From the NCBI RefSeq assembly GCF_003148665.1, contig NZ_QGGQ01000001.1, positions 795,267 through 859,266 on the forward strand: a DNA stretch of 64,000 nt, read 5' to 3'. Each line of letters opens with the position of its first letter. Positions within the stretch are counted from its first letter, which is position 1. The notes beneath the pieces were generated by a model. That model was not told the origin of the DNA. It ran no database searches and worked only from the letters and a program-made list of their open reading frames with translations. Positions 9,396 to 19,536 of the stretch are shown one piece after another. The DNA comes from Maribacter polysiphoniae. Its GTDB lineage: Bacteria > Bacteroidota > Bacteroidia > Flavobacteriales > Flavobacteriaceae. Both the position numbers and the translations under genes were made by a program.

Positions 9396-10100
9396 TTAAT
9401 TCACCTTAAATTGGAAAATTTCAGAGGTTGATGTATTCCCGGCCGTATCATTCGTTACTACTTTCCAATAGTACACCTTTCCGGATACGGCTTCAAAAGC
9501 AATGCCGTTCGAGGTGGTATTCCCAAATAAGGTGGATGGTGGATTACTTTCATCAATGAAAATGTCATAAGAAACAATATCGTTATCCACATCACTACCG
9601 GTCCAACTTAAGGTCATATTCCCTGCATTTATACTGGATCCCATTGTAGGGAACTCCACATCTGCTGGGAACGGGGCGTAATTCTCTACGGCCGGTCCTG
9701 CGTTATAGAATTTCCAAAGGGCACTTTCCGCAGTTTCATCTGTGTCGTTGGCTTTGGAAGTTACTGTCCAAGAATAAGGCGTTCCCCTGAGTAGGGTAAT
9801 TTCCAGTTCATTGGTGCTTGCACTCAAGGTCTGCGAAGTATTGGTATTTAAATTCCGGAGATTTACGGTATAGGAATCCGTATGGTCGGAAGCATTCCAT
9901 AAGAAGGTAACACTGCTTTCGGTGTCCGATATATTGGTGCCTTCAAGGCATTCGGTGTTGTTTTCAGGAAAAACCAATGTTGCCGCATCGGGGGGTGTTA
10001 TCATCACAGGGTCCGGATTGTCATCATCCCCACCACCTCCGCAGGAAATTAAAATGCCAATGAGTAGTATTGAAAGTGTATATTTTACGGTTTTCATCAT
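9396..10100 (-). CDS. Surface lipoprotein with two fibronectin type III-like domains
   Basis: 234 residues. The lipoprotein signal ends LISC, followed by GGGGDDDNPDP; the acidic residues soon after the cysteine resemble the flavobacterial lipoprotein export signal that sends lipoproteins to the outer surface. Two beta-sandwich segments follow (about 45-130 and 135-234), both of the SVTFLWNAS/MTLSWTGSD type with YSWTV/YYWKV strands. The start overlaps the stop of the upstream amylase gene (ATGA), so the two are translationally coupled. I infer an accessory glycan-binding or scaffold role in the alpha-glucan locus. No catalytic motif is visible. Confidence 0.75.
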   Translation of the reverse strand: MMKTVKYTLSILLIGILISCGGGGDDDNPDPVMITPPDAATLVFPENNTECLEGTNISDTESSVTFLWNASDHTDSYTVNLRNLNTNTSQTLSASTNELEITLLRGTPYSWTVTSKANDTDETAESALWKFYNAGPAVENYAPFPADVEFPTMGSSINAGNMTLSWTGSDVDNDIVSYDIFIDESNPPSTLFGNTTSNGIAFEAVSGKVYYWKVVTNDTAGNTSTSEIFQFKVN

Positions 10101-13100
10101 TTTACGATTTTGTAGTGATAGGTTTTTTGCGCTGTATGTACTTTTAAAACAAACAATCCGTTAGGAATGTTCGATACATTGATCTGTACCTGACCATTGT
10201 TGACGTAATGATCCGATATGGAAATCTGTCGACCCGAAAGTGTATAGATTTCAACGTTTACAGAAGGGTCGCTTATAGATCCAAGTTCCAGGTACAACAG
10301 ATTATCTTTTACAGGGTTTGGATATACCGAGATTTCGCTAGCCAAAACAATGGTTTCCTCATAGAAACCTTGGCAATCCTTATCGGTAGAAACATTTATG
10401 GTGTTTGTCTGTGCTTCTAAATCCAAGGTAATTTCGTTTTGGGTCGTAGTGAAAACTTTACCGTTCAGGTTTATGGTATAGATTTTACCCCCTTTAAAGT
10501 TCAGCGAAACCTTACCTGTACTTGTGTCTACTTTAGAACTTACCGATAGGTCCTCAGGTTCTGTGATGGTGAGGTCATAACATTGTTCATAATCGGTTTG
10601 CCCTTCAACGGTGATGCATACCGTATAATTGCCTGCGGAAAGTCCGGAAAATTCCGTGTCCGATGTAAAAACATTGGTGGCATCTGCGGTACCGGAAAGG
10701 GTTGCCGAATAATTGTAGTTTTCAACAGCAGTAATTGAAATGCTGCCATTATTGCTAGAGCGACATGTTTCACTGCCGGATTTAATCGAGAAATTGGAAG
10801 TTGGCAACGAGAATAATGCACAACCATTTACATCGACCGTGGCCCCAAATGGCGTATCCGCACAAAGGTCATCGGTATTGGGGACACCATCGGCATCCAA
10901 ATCGTTGGGGTCAATTAATGCGAGACTGGGATTATCCGCAAAAACGATGAATTCCCCAGGTTGAAGCGCAATAGTGCTGGTAGTATTGGTTACTTCCCAG
11001 GGGTCATTATTATTCAATAGATTATACCAAGTTCCCGTTTCTTGAAAATCGGGAACGATCTCTTGTGACGTAACACCAAAATTCCCAACAATGGTAACGT
11101 ATTTGATTTCATCACCTGTAGCGGTGTTGTCTGTTAGGTGAATCGTTTTAAGTCCGGTTGCGGCATCCAGATCTAATGAAAAGTCCGTGGTCGCAAAAAT
11201 CGGCTCCTCCAGTTTTAATGCAATCAGATCTTGCCAAGTTTCATAAATGGCATAGCGGTCTGGTTCAGTGGCATATTCCCATAAGATGGGTTTGTTCCCT
11301 GTTCTTCCACCTTCATCAATAGATATGTCATAACCTAATTCTCCGAATTGCCATATCATTTTTGGCCCTGGAACGGTAAAGAAGAAAGCTCCCGCGGTCT
11401 GCATTCTACCCAAGGCAGTACTTTCATCAGTGATATCATAGGAACCCTCGGAATTACCATAAAGCAGGTTTTTATACATAAGTCGTTCCTCATCATGGCT
11501 TTCCATATAGGATACGGCGGAAGGTTGGTCAAAACCTTTTGAAACATAGGAAACATTCGAAAAATCAGATTTACTACTTTCATTGTAGCCCATGGTAGCC
11601 TCGTTGTAGGGGTCGGACATTTTATTCCATAAAAGGATACCCTTGCCTTCATCAACCCTATAATTGGCCCATTGTTCTTCTTCCTCAATTTGTCCCAGAT
11701 GTTCAAAAATCACATAAAAATCCTCATCCGAAGCCCATTGGTTATCCGCATAACCTTTTAAAACTTCTATTCTATCAGGTTGTGTGCTATTGGTACAGTT
11801 TTCGTCTGATGAGGTACAGTTCTGTGTAAACCCTTTTGTCAAATCCCATCGCATACCATCGATTTTGAATTCATTGATCCAGTAGGTAACGGTTCGGTTT
11901 ACATAATCTTTTGTGGCCTGTTGTTGATGGTTGAAATCATTGAAAACACTATAGGAATGGGTAGCGGTGGCATTAAAGAACGGATTGTCATCGCTTGCTT
12001 GCCCGCCTGTTCCGCCATTATCCGTGTTCCACATACGGTAATACGGATTTTGGCCAGATGCATGGTTGTAAACCACATCCAATATTACGGCAATGTCGCG
12101 GGAATGGCATTCGTCTATAAATGATTTTAGGGCATCTTTGGTGCCGTAATATTTATCCAATGCCATATGGAATGACGGATTGTAGCCCCAACTCTCATTG
12201 CCGTCAAATTCGCTTACCGGCATAAGTTCAATGGCATTTATACCCAATGCTTCCAAATAGTCCAATCTGTTTTTTACGGCATCAAAAGAATGAAGTGCGT
12301 CAAAATCACGGATTAAGATCTCATAAACCACCAAATCTTCCTTTGCAGGTGGGTCAAAGTCAGTAGTTTGCCATGTATAGTCAGTTTCCCCTGTACGTAA
12401 AACGGTTATCGCATGTGATTGTCCTGTCGGATAGGAGGGAAGGTCGGGATACGTGGTGTCATCAATATAATCATCATTGCCATACCCATCCAAAATCAAA
12501 GTGGAGTACGGATCGGCAATATTGATGTCAAATTCCACAAGATATTGATAGAGGTGATCGAAATCAGGTGTGAGCCCAGTCAGTTCAATCCAAAAACGAT
12601 CTTGGGAGGCATCTTTTTTCATTAGGTAGTTGTCATCTATTTCCCAATTGTTGAAATCGCCTATCACGTGCACAAATTCCTTTCCGGGCGCGTAGAGCAC
12701 CAAGGTGGCTTTTGTGGGGTCACTTTCATTAAAATTGATACCATCCAATAGTCCATCGGGTAGGGCTTCTTCGGTAACAGCCGGACGCACTGCCAATGTA
12801 AAGGTTTCCGTTAGGGTATCGGTACCATTGGAAACTTCCAATTCAAAATTTGTAGTAGTGTTTACGATGTAACTGAATGAGTATGTGGTGGCCGAAGTAA
12901 CTGAATTATCCACTAGGGTGCCATTGGCCGAAAGAACGAAGCTTGAATTGGCTGATGCCGTTGCTTCGATGGTATAATCCGTTCCTGAGGTAACAATGGT
13001 CGTTGTTTGGCTTGGTGCCGTCAATACCAATTGGTAACCTCCCACCTCTTTGGTGAAATCCTGTGTTTTTTTATCCCCTGTACCGTCTTTGGCCTTTACG

Positions 13101-13447
13101 AGCATTCCTATTTCTGAAATGTCGGTGGCTCCATAAAATGTTGAGGGCGTCAGGGTATAACTGTAGCTGCCGTCGCCATTATCGGTCATTTTTTGGGTTT
13201 CATCGGAGCTTGTCCATGTACCATTGGTTGGGGAATCTGCTTGGCTACCATTACTATCTGTATACCACGCCCATAAATAAACATCGGATACACCCCATTC
13301 CGAAAGATCTACGTTAGAAACCGTAATGGTTATTTCATCATTTTCGGTAAACGTTGTCGGTGTTGTGGAAAAAACACCATTTTGAACTTGGGCGAAACCA
13401 AAGTTCAGGAAAAGCGTAAACAGAACTAAAACGAATAACTTTTTCAT
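10097..13447 (-). CDS. Secreted GH13 alpha-amylase with CBM48-like domain and T9SS sorting domain
   Basis: 1116 residues with signal peptide (to about FAQ, residue 20). N-terminal beta domains (25-225), a CBM48/E-set-like segment (about 245-310, VHVIGDFNNWEID), then a GH13 barrel: DVVYNH (Asp457, His462), GMRWDLT with nucleophile Asp535, YVIFEHLG with acid Glu582 and YMESHDEE (His651, Asp652). After the catalytic part comes a thrombospondin type 3-like calcium segment (DLDADGVPNTDDLC), beta domains, and a C-terminal type A sorting domain (SVYPNPVKDNLLYLEL ... GLFVLKVHT ... YKIVK). It is therefore exported through the type IX system and probably does the initial attack on starch or glycogen, in the place of a SusG lipoprotein. 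Preceded by a terminator at 13511-13540, so its expression may be lower than that of susCDF. Confidence 0.92.
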   Translation of the reverse strand: MKKLFVLVLFTLFLNFGFAQVQNGVFSTTPTTFTENDEITITVSNVDLSEWGVSDVYLWAWYTDSNGSQADSPTNGTWTSSDETQKMTDNGDGSYSYTLTPSTFYGATDISEIGMLVKAKDGTGDKKTQDFTKEVGGYQLVLTAPSQTTTIVTSGTDYTIEATASANSSFVLSANGTLVDNSVTSATTYSFSYIVNTTTNFELEVSNGTDTLTETFTLAVRPAVTEEALPDGLLDGINFNESDPTKATLVLYAPGKEFVHVIGDFNNWEIDDNYLMKKDASQDRFWIELTGLTPDFDHLYQYLVEFDINIADPYSTLILDGYGNDDYIDDTTYPDLPSYPTGQSHAITVLRTGETDYTWQTTDFDPPAKEDLVVYEILIRDFDALHSFDAVKNRLDYLEALGINAIELMPVSEFDGNESWGYNPSFHMALDKYYGTKDALKSFIDECHSRDIAVILDVVYNHASGQNPYYRMWNTDNGGTGGQASDDNPFFNATATHSYSVFNDFNHQQQATKDYVNRTVTYWINEFKIDGMRWDLTKGFTQNCTSSDENCTNSTQPDRIEVLKGYADNQWASDEDFYVIFEHLGQIEEEEQWANYRVDEGKGILLWNKMSDPYNEATMGYNESSKSDFSNVSYVSKGFDQPSAVSYMESHDEERLMYKNLLYGNSEGSYDITDESTALGRMQTAGAFFFTVPGPKMIWQFGELGYDISIDEGGRTGNKPILWEYATEPDRYAIYETWQDLIALKLEEPIFATTDFSLDLDAATGLKTIHLTDNTATGDEIKYVTIVGNFGVTSQEIVPDFQETGTWYNLLNNNDPWEVTNTTSTIALQPGEFIVFADNPSLALIDPNDLDADGVPNTDDLCADTPFGATVDVNGCALFSLPTSNFSIKSGSETCRSSNNGSISITAVENYNYSATLSGTADATNVFTSDTEFSGLSAGNYTVCITVEGQTDYEQCYDLTITEPEDLSVSSKVDTSTGKVSLNFKGGKIYTINLNGKVFTTTQNEITLDLEAQTNTINVSTDKDCQGFYEETIVLASEISVYPNPVKDNLLYLELGSISDPSVNVEIYTLSGRQISISDHYVNNGQVQINVSNIPNGLFVLKVHTAQKTYHYKIVK

Positions 13448-13510
13448 GTTTTGTAGTTAAAGATTCGAATAATGGTAAAGGCCTAATGTATTACCCATAT
13501 AAAATAAGGT

Positions 13511-13540
13511 AAAAAGGGCTGTATAGAACAGCCCTTTTTT
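13511..13540 (-). terminator. Strong hairpin between susF-like gene and amylase gene
   Basis: AAAAAGGGCTGT at 13511-13522, loop ATAGA, ACAGCCCTTTTT at 13528-13539: a perfect 12-bp stem flanked by A and T runs, so it can act on either strand. It follows the susF-like stop by 18 bp and precedes the amylase gene on the same strand, suggesting partial termination within the locus. Confidence 0.85.
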
Positions 13541-13558
13541 TATAATAGTATTAATTGG

Positions 13559-14911
13559 TTAGTTTATGGAATAGGTTCCATTGGTGATATCTAACCGAAT
13601 TCTATAGTTTCCAGCTGTTGATGGGATATTTTCCCCACCGGCATCCAGTGTGCCATCTGCACCGTCATCACCAAAATCAGTGTCCCAGGCATTATTGATT
13701 CGGAACTTGATCTCGCCATCCAAAAGAGGAACGATTTCAGCAATCCAAATACCAGGATTTACTTCGGTAAACGTAAAATCAGGAGTAGCACCCCAGTCAT
13801 TGTAACCGGAACCTACAACACCCCAAAGATCAGCGGCTTCAATGGTGTAGGTATTATCGTTAAGGTTCATACGAATCGTATAATGCCCTTCTGATACCGC
13901 AATGTTTTCACCACCACTTTCCAATGTGCCATCGGCGCCATTGTCACCAAAATCAACATTCCATTCGTTGTTCATCCTGAATTTAATCTCTCCTTCTACC
14001 AGTCTAACACCAACGGTAAAAGTGTCGGTGGTATAATCATAGTAGAATTTGGCATCCGGAGTAGCACCCCAGTCATTATAACCGGAACCTACAACGCCCC
14101 AAGAGTACGCTTCAATGGTGTACGTGCTATCATTAAGGTTCAATGTGATTTTATAATCCCCCGCTGTTACGGCAATATTCGCGCCACCAGCTGCCAATGT
14201 ACCATCGGTATCACCTTCTCCTAAGTCACTTGCCCAATCGTTATTTTCCCTGAATTTAATTTCTCCGTCTATCAAAGTAGCATAGGAAACAATAACTCCG
14301 GGGGTTGTTGTGGTATAGAATGGAGCATCTGGTCCTGCACCTCCCCAATCATTATAACCGGAACCTACAACACCCCAAGTAGAGATTTCTACTCCAGTGC
14401 TACCACTACTTTCTTCCAATATTGAAATGTTCAAGGTCATGACATCGGAATAGGAGTCAACGGCATCTGCACCTTCCCCAGAACCGGCAAAGGCCCTAGC
14501 CCTAAAATACACTTGTCCACTGTCACCGGCTTCCAAACCTAAAAGAGTGGCAAGGTTGCTTAAATCAGAGACTTTGACTTCGGCATTGGTCACACTTAAG
14601 GTTCCTGAATCATATTCAGTTGTTGGGTCATATGCTGCAAAAGTATTGTCTATAGAACCTTGTAATTGGTAGTTGATTTCAGTCTGTACGCCAAAATCAA
14701 CATTATTCCAGACGAATCTTTCTGCTACGTTGTCCATGGTGCCTGTGGATATCAAATACTCATCGGCGGCTGAAAAAGAAAATGCAACATTTTCTGAGGC
14801 CTGTGATAACGTGAATTCAGGAACTACATCATCATTTTCACAGGAGCTAATAAGCCATGCCCCTAATATAAAGGGCAGAATTTTAAAGAAGTTTTTTATA
14901 ATAGTTTTCAT
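13559..14911 (-). CDS. SusE/SusF-type starch-binding outer-membrane lipoprotein with three tandem binding repeats
   Basis: 450 residues. The lipoprotein signal ends ISSC followed by ENDD (surface-export-like acidic tail). An N-terminal SusE-type domain (about 30-170) is followed by three near-identical units of about 91 residues at 178-269, 270-361 and 362-450, each opening WGVVGSGYNDWG and closing with a NLNDxTYTIE-like strand. SusF of Bacteroides has three starch-binding modules and SusE two, so the domain count matches SusF. The conserved tryptophans probably stack on glucose rings. It follows susD by 23 bp and is the third gene of the susC-susD-susF unit. The high identity of the repeats suggests recent duplication within the gene. 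Confidence 0.9.
   Translation of the reverse strand: MKTIIKNFFKILPFILGAWLISSCENDDVVPEFTLSQASENVAFSFSAADEYLISTGTMDNVAERFVWNNVDFGVQTEINYQLQGSIDNTFAAYDPTTEYDSGTLSVTNAEVKVSDLSNLATLLGLEAGDSGQVYFRARAFAGSGEGADAVDSYSDVMTLNISILEESSGSTGVEISTWGVVGSGYNDWGGAGPDAPFYTTTTPGVIVSYATLIDGEIKFRENNDWASDLGEGDTDGTLAAGGANIAVTAGDYKITLNLNDSTYTIEAYSWGVVGSGYNDWGATPDAKFYYDYTTDTFTVGVRLVEGEIKFRMNNEWNVDFGDNGADGTLESGGENIAVSEGHYTIRMNLNDNTYTIEAADLWGVVGSGYNDWGATPDFTFTEVNPGIWIAEIVPLLDGEIKFRINNAWDTDFGDDGADGTLDAGGENIPSTAGNYRIRLDITNGTYSIN
13562..14380 (-). repeat. Three in-frame tandem repeats of about 270-276 bp inside the susF-like gene
   Basis: Units at about 14105-14380, 13829-14104 and 13562-13828 encode three copies of a 91-residue starch-binding module. 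Copies two and three are the most alike, sharing WGVVGSGYNDWGATPD and the FGDxGADGTL segment. Confidence 0.85.
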
Positions 14912-14934
14912 AGTATGTACTGTTTAGTTATTTT

Positions 14935-16458
14935 TTAGAAACCAGGATTTTGATTTAAGTTAGGGTTTGCTTCCAATGCGGATAATGGAATTGGGAATAG
15001 GTTGTAATAATCCGGGATGGAAGTTCCCTGTGCAGTGTTTCCTTTCCATGGCCATACATAAGAATTGCCTGTAAACTTCCCAAAACGGATTAGGTCTGTT
15101 CTTCGTTGTCCTTCCAAATTCAACTCCCTAGCGCGTTCATCCAGAATAAAATCGAGGGTCAATTCAGACGATCCAATGGCATTGGCATTAGAGCGTTCTC
15201 TAACTGCATTCACATAGTTCAGTGCCTGGGCGGCATCTCCGCCAGCCGCGCCGCGTAACACACATTCCGCATAGATCAAGTAGGCATCGGCCAATCTGTA
15301 AAGCGGAAAATCGGTACTTGAAAAAGTAGTCGCAGGAAGTGTTGTTGAAAATCCTGAATTGCGAAATTTTACTGAAGGATAACCGTCTGTCCATGCTTTA
15401 TAGTCGGCCATTTCATAGTTGTGCCCTTCGGTCCAGAAAAGTTCGCCCCTATCATCATTATCATCATATAATCCGTACCAAGCTTTGGTGGCCCTATGGC
15501 CAGACCAGCCTTCCGCGGCTCCAAAGTTTATAATAGGCATTGTTTCTGTACCCATACTACCGTTTACGATATAGGTCGTGTTCCCATAACTCTGACTGGT
15601 TTCGGAATCTGCAATTAAAGTAAAAATAATTTCAGGAGAAGCGTCATTATCCCCTGAAAAATTGCTTACAAAATCTGGGGCTAAGGTATAGCCGCCTTCA
15701 TCGATTACCTTCTTAATAAAGGTCAAAGCCTCAGTGTATCTATCTTCACCTATATAAACTTCGGCATTAAGATATAGTTTTGCCAATAACATTTGAACGG
15801 CGGCTTTGTTGGCCCGGCCATATGATTTAGTATTAGACATCAGTGCTTCAGCCTCTAGTAGGTCATTTTCGACGAAAGTGAAAAGCTCAGCTCTGGTAGC
15901 TTCAGGTAAAGGGGCGGAAACCCCGATTTCATTTTCAGTCACCAAAACACCTTTACCAAAAGTATCGATGAGATAATAATAAGCGAGTCCTCGTAAAAAT
16001 TTTACTTCCCCGACTACTTGATCTTGGCCATCTATGCTTACCGAATTTAAAACAGACAATAGGTTATTGGCCTGTGGTATGGTATAATAGACCCTATTAT
16101 ACATGTATCCGAAAAACTTATTGTTTTCATCCCAGTCGGAAGTAGTGGTCAATTGATCCAAGCCATCATCCCCCCAACGGTTTTTCATGCCATCTGCAGT
16201 AAAATCCTGTAGATTGATGATTCCTCTTAAAAATGGGGATTCCCCAGTGTCACCACTAATGTCACCACTACTGGGACCATCAGGTCCAGAGAGGGCAAAC
16301 GATGCATATAAACGGGATAAAATTCCTGAAACCGCATCGGGATCATTAGCTAATAAGTCGTCTAACGACTGTTCTACCAAAGGTTCTGTGTTCAAATCAT
16401 CAGTACACCCTTGAACGCTTGCTAGTATGCAAAAAAGAATTAATATTATTTTCTTCAT
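14935..16458 (-). CDS. susD: SusD-family starch/maltodextrin-binding outer-membrane lipoprotein
   Basis: 507 residues with lipoprotein signal ending VQGC and an acidic tail TDDLNTEP. Typical SusD parts: VKFLRGLAYYYLIDTFGKGVLVTE in the TPR-like region, NKAAVQMLLAKLYLNAEVYIGEDRY, YRLADAYLIYAECVLRG, LNLEGQRRTDLIRFGKF and the C-terminus IPDYYNLFPIPLSALEANPNLNQNPGF. It lies 11 bp after susC and 23 bp before the susF-like gene, and is predicted to form the lid of that SusC. Substrate inference (alpha-glucan) rests on the three GH13 enzymes and GH65 phosphorylase in the locus. Confidence 0.95.
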   Translation of the reverse strand: MKKIILILFCILASVQGCTDDLNTEPLVEQSLDDLLANDPDAVSGILSRLYASFALSGPDGPSSGDISGDTGESPFLRGIINLQDFTADGMKNRWGDDGLDQLTTTSDWDENNKFFGYMYNRVYYTIPQANNLLSVLNSVSIDGQDQVVGEVKFLRGLAYYYLIDTFGKGVLVTENEIGVSAPLPEATRAELFTFVENDLLEAEALMSNTKSYGRANKAAVQMLLAKLYLNAEVYIGEDRYTEALTFIKKVIDEGGYTLAPDFVSNFSGDNDASPEIIFTLIADSETSQSYGNTTYIVNGSMGTETMPIINFGAAEGWSGHRATKAWYGLYDDNDDRGELFWTEGHNYEMADYKAWTDGYPSVKFRNSGFSTTLPATTFSSTDFPLYRLADAYLIYAECVLRGAAGGDAAQALNYVNAVRERSNANAIGSSELTLDFILDERARELNLEGQRRTDLIRFGKFTGNSYVWPWKGNTAQGTSIPDYYNLFPIPLSALEANPNLNQNPGF

Positions 16459-16469
16459 AGTGATTTATA

Positions 16470-19400
16470 TTAAAAGTCTACGCTTAAACCAAGGGTGAAT
16501 GACCGTGGTCTAGGATAAAAATTGTTATCTATTGCATTAAAGTTCTCAGGGTCTTGACCACTGTAGTTGGTAATGATAAACGGATTGTTTACAGCACCGT
16601 AAACCCGCATTGAAGTGTTTTTCAAGATGTCGTCCAAACGATAGCCCAATACGATATTCTCACACCTTAGGAATGTCGCGTCTTCCAGAAAATAATCTGA
16701 AAAGGGAACATTGCCCTGTATGTTGACAAAATTATAGTTGGCTGCGCCTGAATTAAAGTCCAAGACGTTGCTTAGGCTGTTTGAGTTGTTTGGAACAGCC
16801 TTGTCGACCCATCCTGAAGTCAATCGTCTGGAATTATAAACCTGTCCGCCGATTTGGCCTCTAAAACTGGTACTTAAATCGAACTTGTTATAATTGAAGT
16901 TAAACCCGAAACCAAAGGTCCAGTTAGGTCGTAACGATTTGAAATAGCGGTCATCGTTATCGGTTATGCCATCCCCATTGAAATCGGCAAAAGCACCGTG
17001 GATAGGATTACCCGCAGTATCATACAATTGTCTGAATACCCAAGCGGAATATGGTTGGTAACCCACAGTGTGGTACCCTATGTTAACCCCTGTACCTGTA
17101 GGGATTCCTGAACCGTCAGCGGAAATCCGGGTAACATCCTGAAGATTTGTGACCTCGGCCCTACTATACGAAAGGTTGGAGTAGAATTCCAGATTGGTAC
17201 TTTCATTACTTAAGAGGGTGGCATTTAAGATTACCTCAAAACCTTTACTTTCCGTTTCCCCAACATTTTTAACAAATGAATCCGTTAGCCCTTGGCCCGG
17301 TGCTACCGGTACTTTTGCAAGTAGGTCGGAAGTTTCCCTATAGAAAACATCGAAAGAACCATTGATCAATCGGTTTTCGAAAAGTCCAAAATCTATCCCG
17401 GCGTTATAAGTAGTGGTTTTTTCCCAAGTCAAGTCTTCATTGAAAGGCTTGGCGGAATAAAGTGCAACCCCTTGGAGGTATTGTCCGGTACTGGAACCAG
17501 CTTCAAATAATGGAACCGAAGGATAGAAGCCTACAGCGCCTGTAATATCCTGTTGCCCAGTTTTACCCCAACCTAAACGCAATTTAAGGTCATTGATTAC
17601 TTGGGAATCTTTTAAGAAGTCCTCTTCATTCACTTTCCAGGCCAAAGCCGCCGCAGGAAAGTACCCCCATCTATTGTCTTTACTGAACAAGGAAGAACCA
17701 TCGGCCCTAAAGGAAACGGTTACCAAATATTTATCCAATAGATTCAGATTGGTTCTACCAAAGAAAGACTGCAGATTAAGTTCATTAAAATAACGGTTGT
17801 TCGGGTTTTGTGCATCGATCTGCAATTCGCGTATACCCGTGTCGTTATTGTATCGGTATTCTTCTTTGTTACCATCATTCCTGAAATTTTGATAGGAATA
17901 TCCTCCCTGAACATCAAAGTTGGTCAAGAACCCTTCTTCATACCGTTTTGCATAGACCAAATAGGCATCCATAGTCTGGTTGGTGATACTTTGGTTTTCC
18001 CTATAATTGACCCCCGGATTGAAAACATAATTGGTGTTGATGTCATTGTTCGAGGAGTCGAACTTATAAGTTGCCAAGGAATTATCGGAGAAAGACTCCT
18101 CAATATCCGCTGTTGAAGCTTCAAGGCCTAAGTTAAGTACAGCCCGAAGTTCTGGGAGAAAGTGCATTTTATAGTCGAATTCAACGTTACCAAGGATTTT
18201 CTGTACCTTTTCAGGACGTGTTCTTTGTAACAGTAATGCTAAAGGGTTCCATTGACCATCAAGTAATAATCGAGTAGGATTATCAACATCATCCAAAATG
18301 GTGTTTTGATAAAAACCTCCAAAACGGTTATCTGGGGAATTATCGTAAATAGGTTTTGTGGGATCCATGTTGACAGCACCTCCCAAGGCACCACTTTCAT
18401 CAACTGCATTTTTCTCAGAACTGATACCTTTCGCGTTGATATCAATCTTTAAATGATCATCGAAGAAAGTAGGTGTAAATTTAACCGAGGCGGTATACCG
18501 CTCATAATCATTGGTTTTTACTAATCCTTCAGTGTTGTTATAGCCAAAGGAAAACCTAGTAGGCACTTTATCAAAAAGGTTGGCCCTAGCACTAAAGTTG
18601 TGGTCCGATGATACTGCGGCCCTGTAAATAGCATCTTGCCAGTCGGTATTCGAAGTGCCCAATAGATTGGCATACGTAGGATGGTACTCATTAATGAACT
18701 TGGTATATGTTGGCCCGTCCATTAAATCGATTTTACTACTGACGGTACTAATACTCGTATTTGATGAAAAATTGAACTTAGGACCACCCGAAGTTCCTTT
18801 TTTAGTGGTAATGATAATAACCCCGTTTGAAGCCCTTGAACCATAAATGGCAGCTGCTGATGCATCCTTAAGGATGGAAAAGCTGTCAACGTCATTTGGG
18901 TTAATCAGGGAAAATGGGTTATTGACCCCAGCCGGATTGGTGTTGTCAATGGGTACACCGTCAATTACGATAAGTGGACTATTGTTCGCGCTTAGTGAAG
19001 CTCCACCCCTTATTCGAATGTTTGGAGCGGCATCTGGCGAACCACCTGAACTGGTAATTCGTACACCTGCCGCCTTACCGGTCAAAAGTTGGTCGGTACT
19101 AACAATGGCACCTTTGTTGAAATCCTCCGAGGTTACCGCGGTTAATGATCCCGTGGCATCCTTAACTGTTGTGGTACCATATCCAATGACCACAACTTCA
19201 TCCAGTTGCGCCCTGTCCTCTTCCATTACAAGGTCTAGATTAGGGCCTGTAACTGGAATATCCACGGTTTTGTATCCGATGTAAGAAAATTGCAATACTG
19301 CACCATCGTTTACAGTAAGCGTGTAGTTTCCGTCAAAATCAGTCGTAGTCCCTGTGGATGTTCCTACGACTATTATACTGACACCAGGTAAGGGACCACC

Positions 19401-19502
19401 AGTTACCTGGTCGGTCACGGTACCATTTACGGTGGTCTGTGCAAAAATCCCTATGGGAATCATAAACACGGCCAGTAAGAGGCACTGTTTGATTTTTTTC
19501 AT
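16470..19502 (-). CDS. susC: SusC-family TonB-dependent transporter for maltodextrins
   Basis: 1010 residues: signal peptide (to about FAQ, residue 22), CarboxypepD_reg-like domain (VTDQVTGGPLPGVSIIVVGT, about 25-105), plug with NNSPLIVIDGVPI and SFSILKDASAAAIYGSRASNG, barrel ending LGLSVDF. First gene of the alpha-glucan uptake arm and divergent from the second lacI. It resembles the first SusC, but the two differ enough to suggest different ligands. An operator-like element lies 119 bp upstream and a 25-bp repeated element at 19537-19561, 35 bp upstream. Confidence 0.96.
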   Translation of the reverse strand: MKKIKQCLLLAVFMIPIGIFAQTTVNGTVTDQVTGGPLPGVSIIVVGTSTGTTTDFDGNYTLTVNDGAVLQFSYIGYKTVDIPVTGPNLDLVMEEDRAQLDEVVVIGYGTTTVKDATGSLTAVTSEDFNKGAIVSTDQLLTGKAAGVRITSSGGSPDAAPNIRIRGGASLSANNSPLIVIDGVPIDNTNPAGVNNPFSLINPNDVDSFSILKDASAAAIYGSRASNGVIIITTKKGTSGGPKFNFSSNTSISTVSSKIDLMDGPTYTKFINEYHPTYANLLGTSNTDWQDAIYRAAVSSDHNFSARANLFDKVPTRFSFGYNNTEGLVKTNDYERYTASVKFTPTFFDDHLKIDINAKGISSEKNAVDESGALGGAVNMDPTKPIYDNSPDNRFGGFYQNTILDDVDNPTRLLLDGQWNPLALLLQRTRPEKVQKILGNVEFDYKMHFLPELRAVLNLGLEASTADIEESFSDNSLATYKFDSSNNDINTNYVFNPGVNYRENQSITNQTMDAYLVYAKRYEEGFLTNFDVQGGYSYQNFRNDGNKEEYRYNNDTGIRELQIDAQNPNNRYFNELNLQSFFGRTNLNLLDKYLVTVSFRADGSSLFSKDNRWGYFPAAALAWKVNEEDFLKDSQVINDLKLRLGWGKTGQQDITGAVGFYPSVPLFEAGSSTGQYLQGVALYSAKPFNEDLTWEKTTTYNAGIDFGLFENRLINGSFDVFYRETSDLLAKVPVAPGQGLTDSFVKNVGETESKGFEVILNATLLSNESTNLEFYSNLSYSRAEVTNLQDVTRISADGSGIPTGTGVNIGYHTVGYQPYSAWVFRQLYDTAGNPIHGAFADFNGDGITDNDDRYFKSLRPNWTFGFGFNFNYNKFDLSTSFRGQIGGQVYNSRRLTSGWVDKAVPNNSNSLSNVLDFNSGAANYNFVNIQGNVPFSDYFLEDATFLRCENIVLGYRLDDILKNTSMRVYGAVNNPFIITNYSGQDPENFNAIDNNFYPRPRSFTLGLSVDF

Positions 19503-19536
19503 AGAACGTTAATTAAAATTAGTTTTGTTTAGTTTG

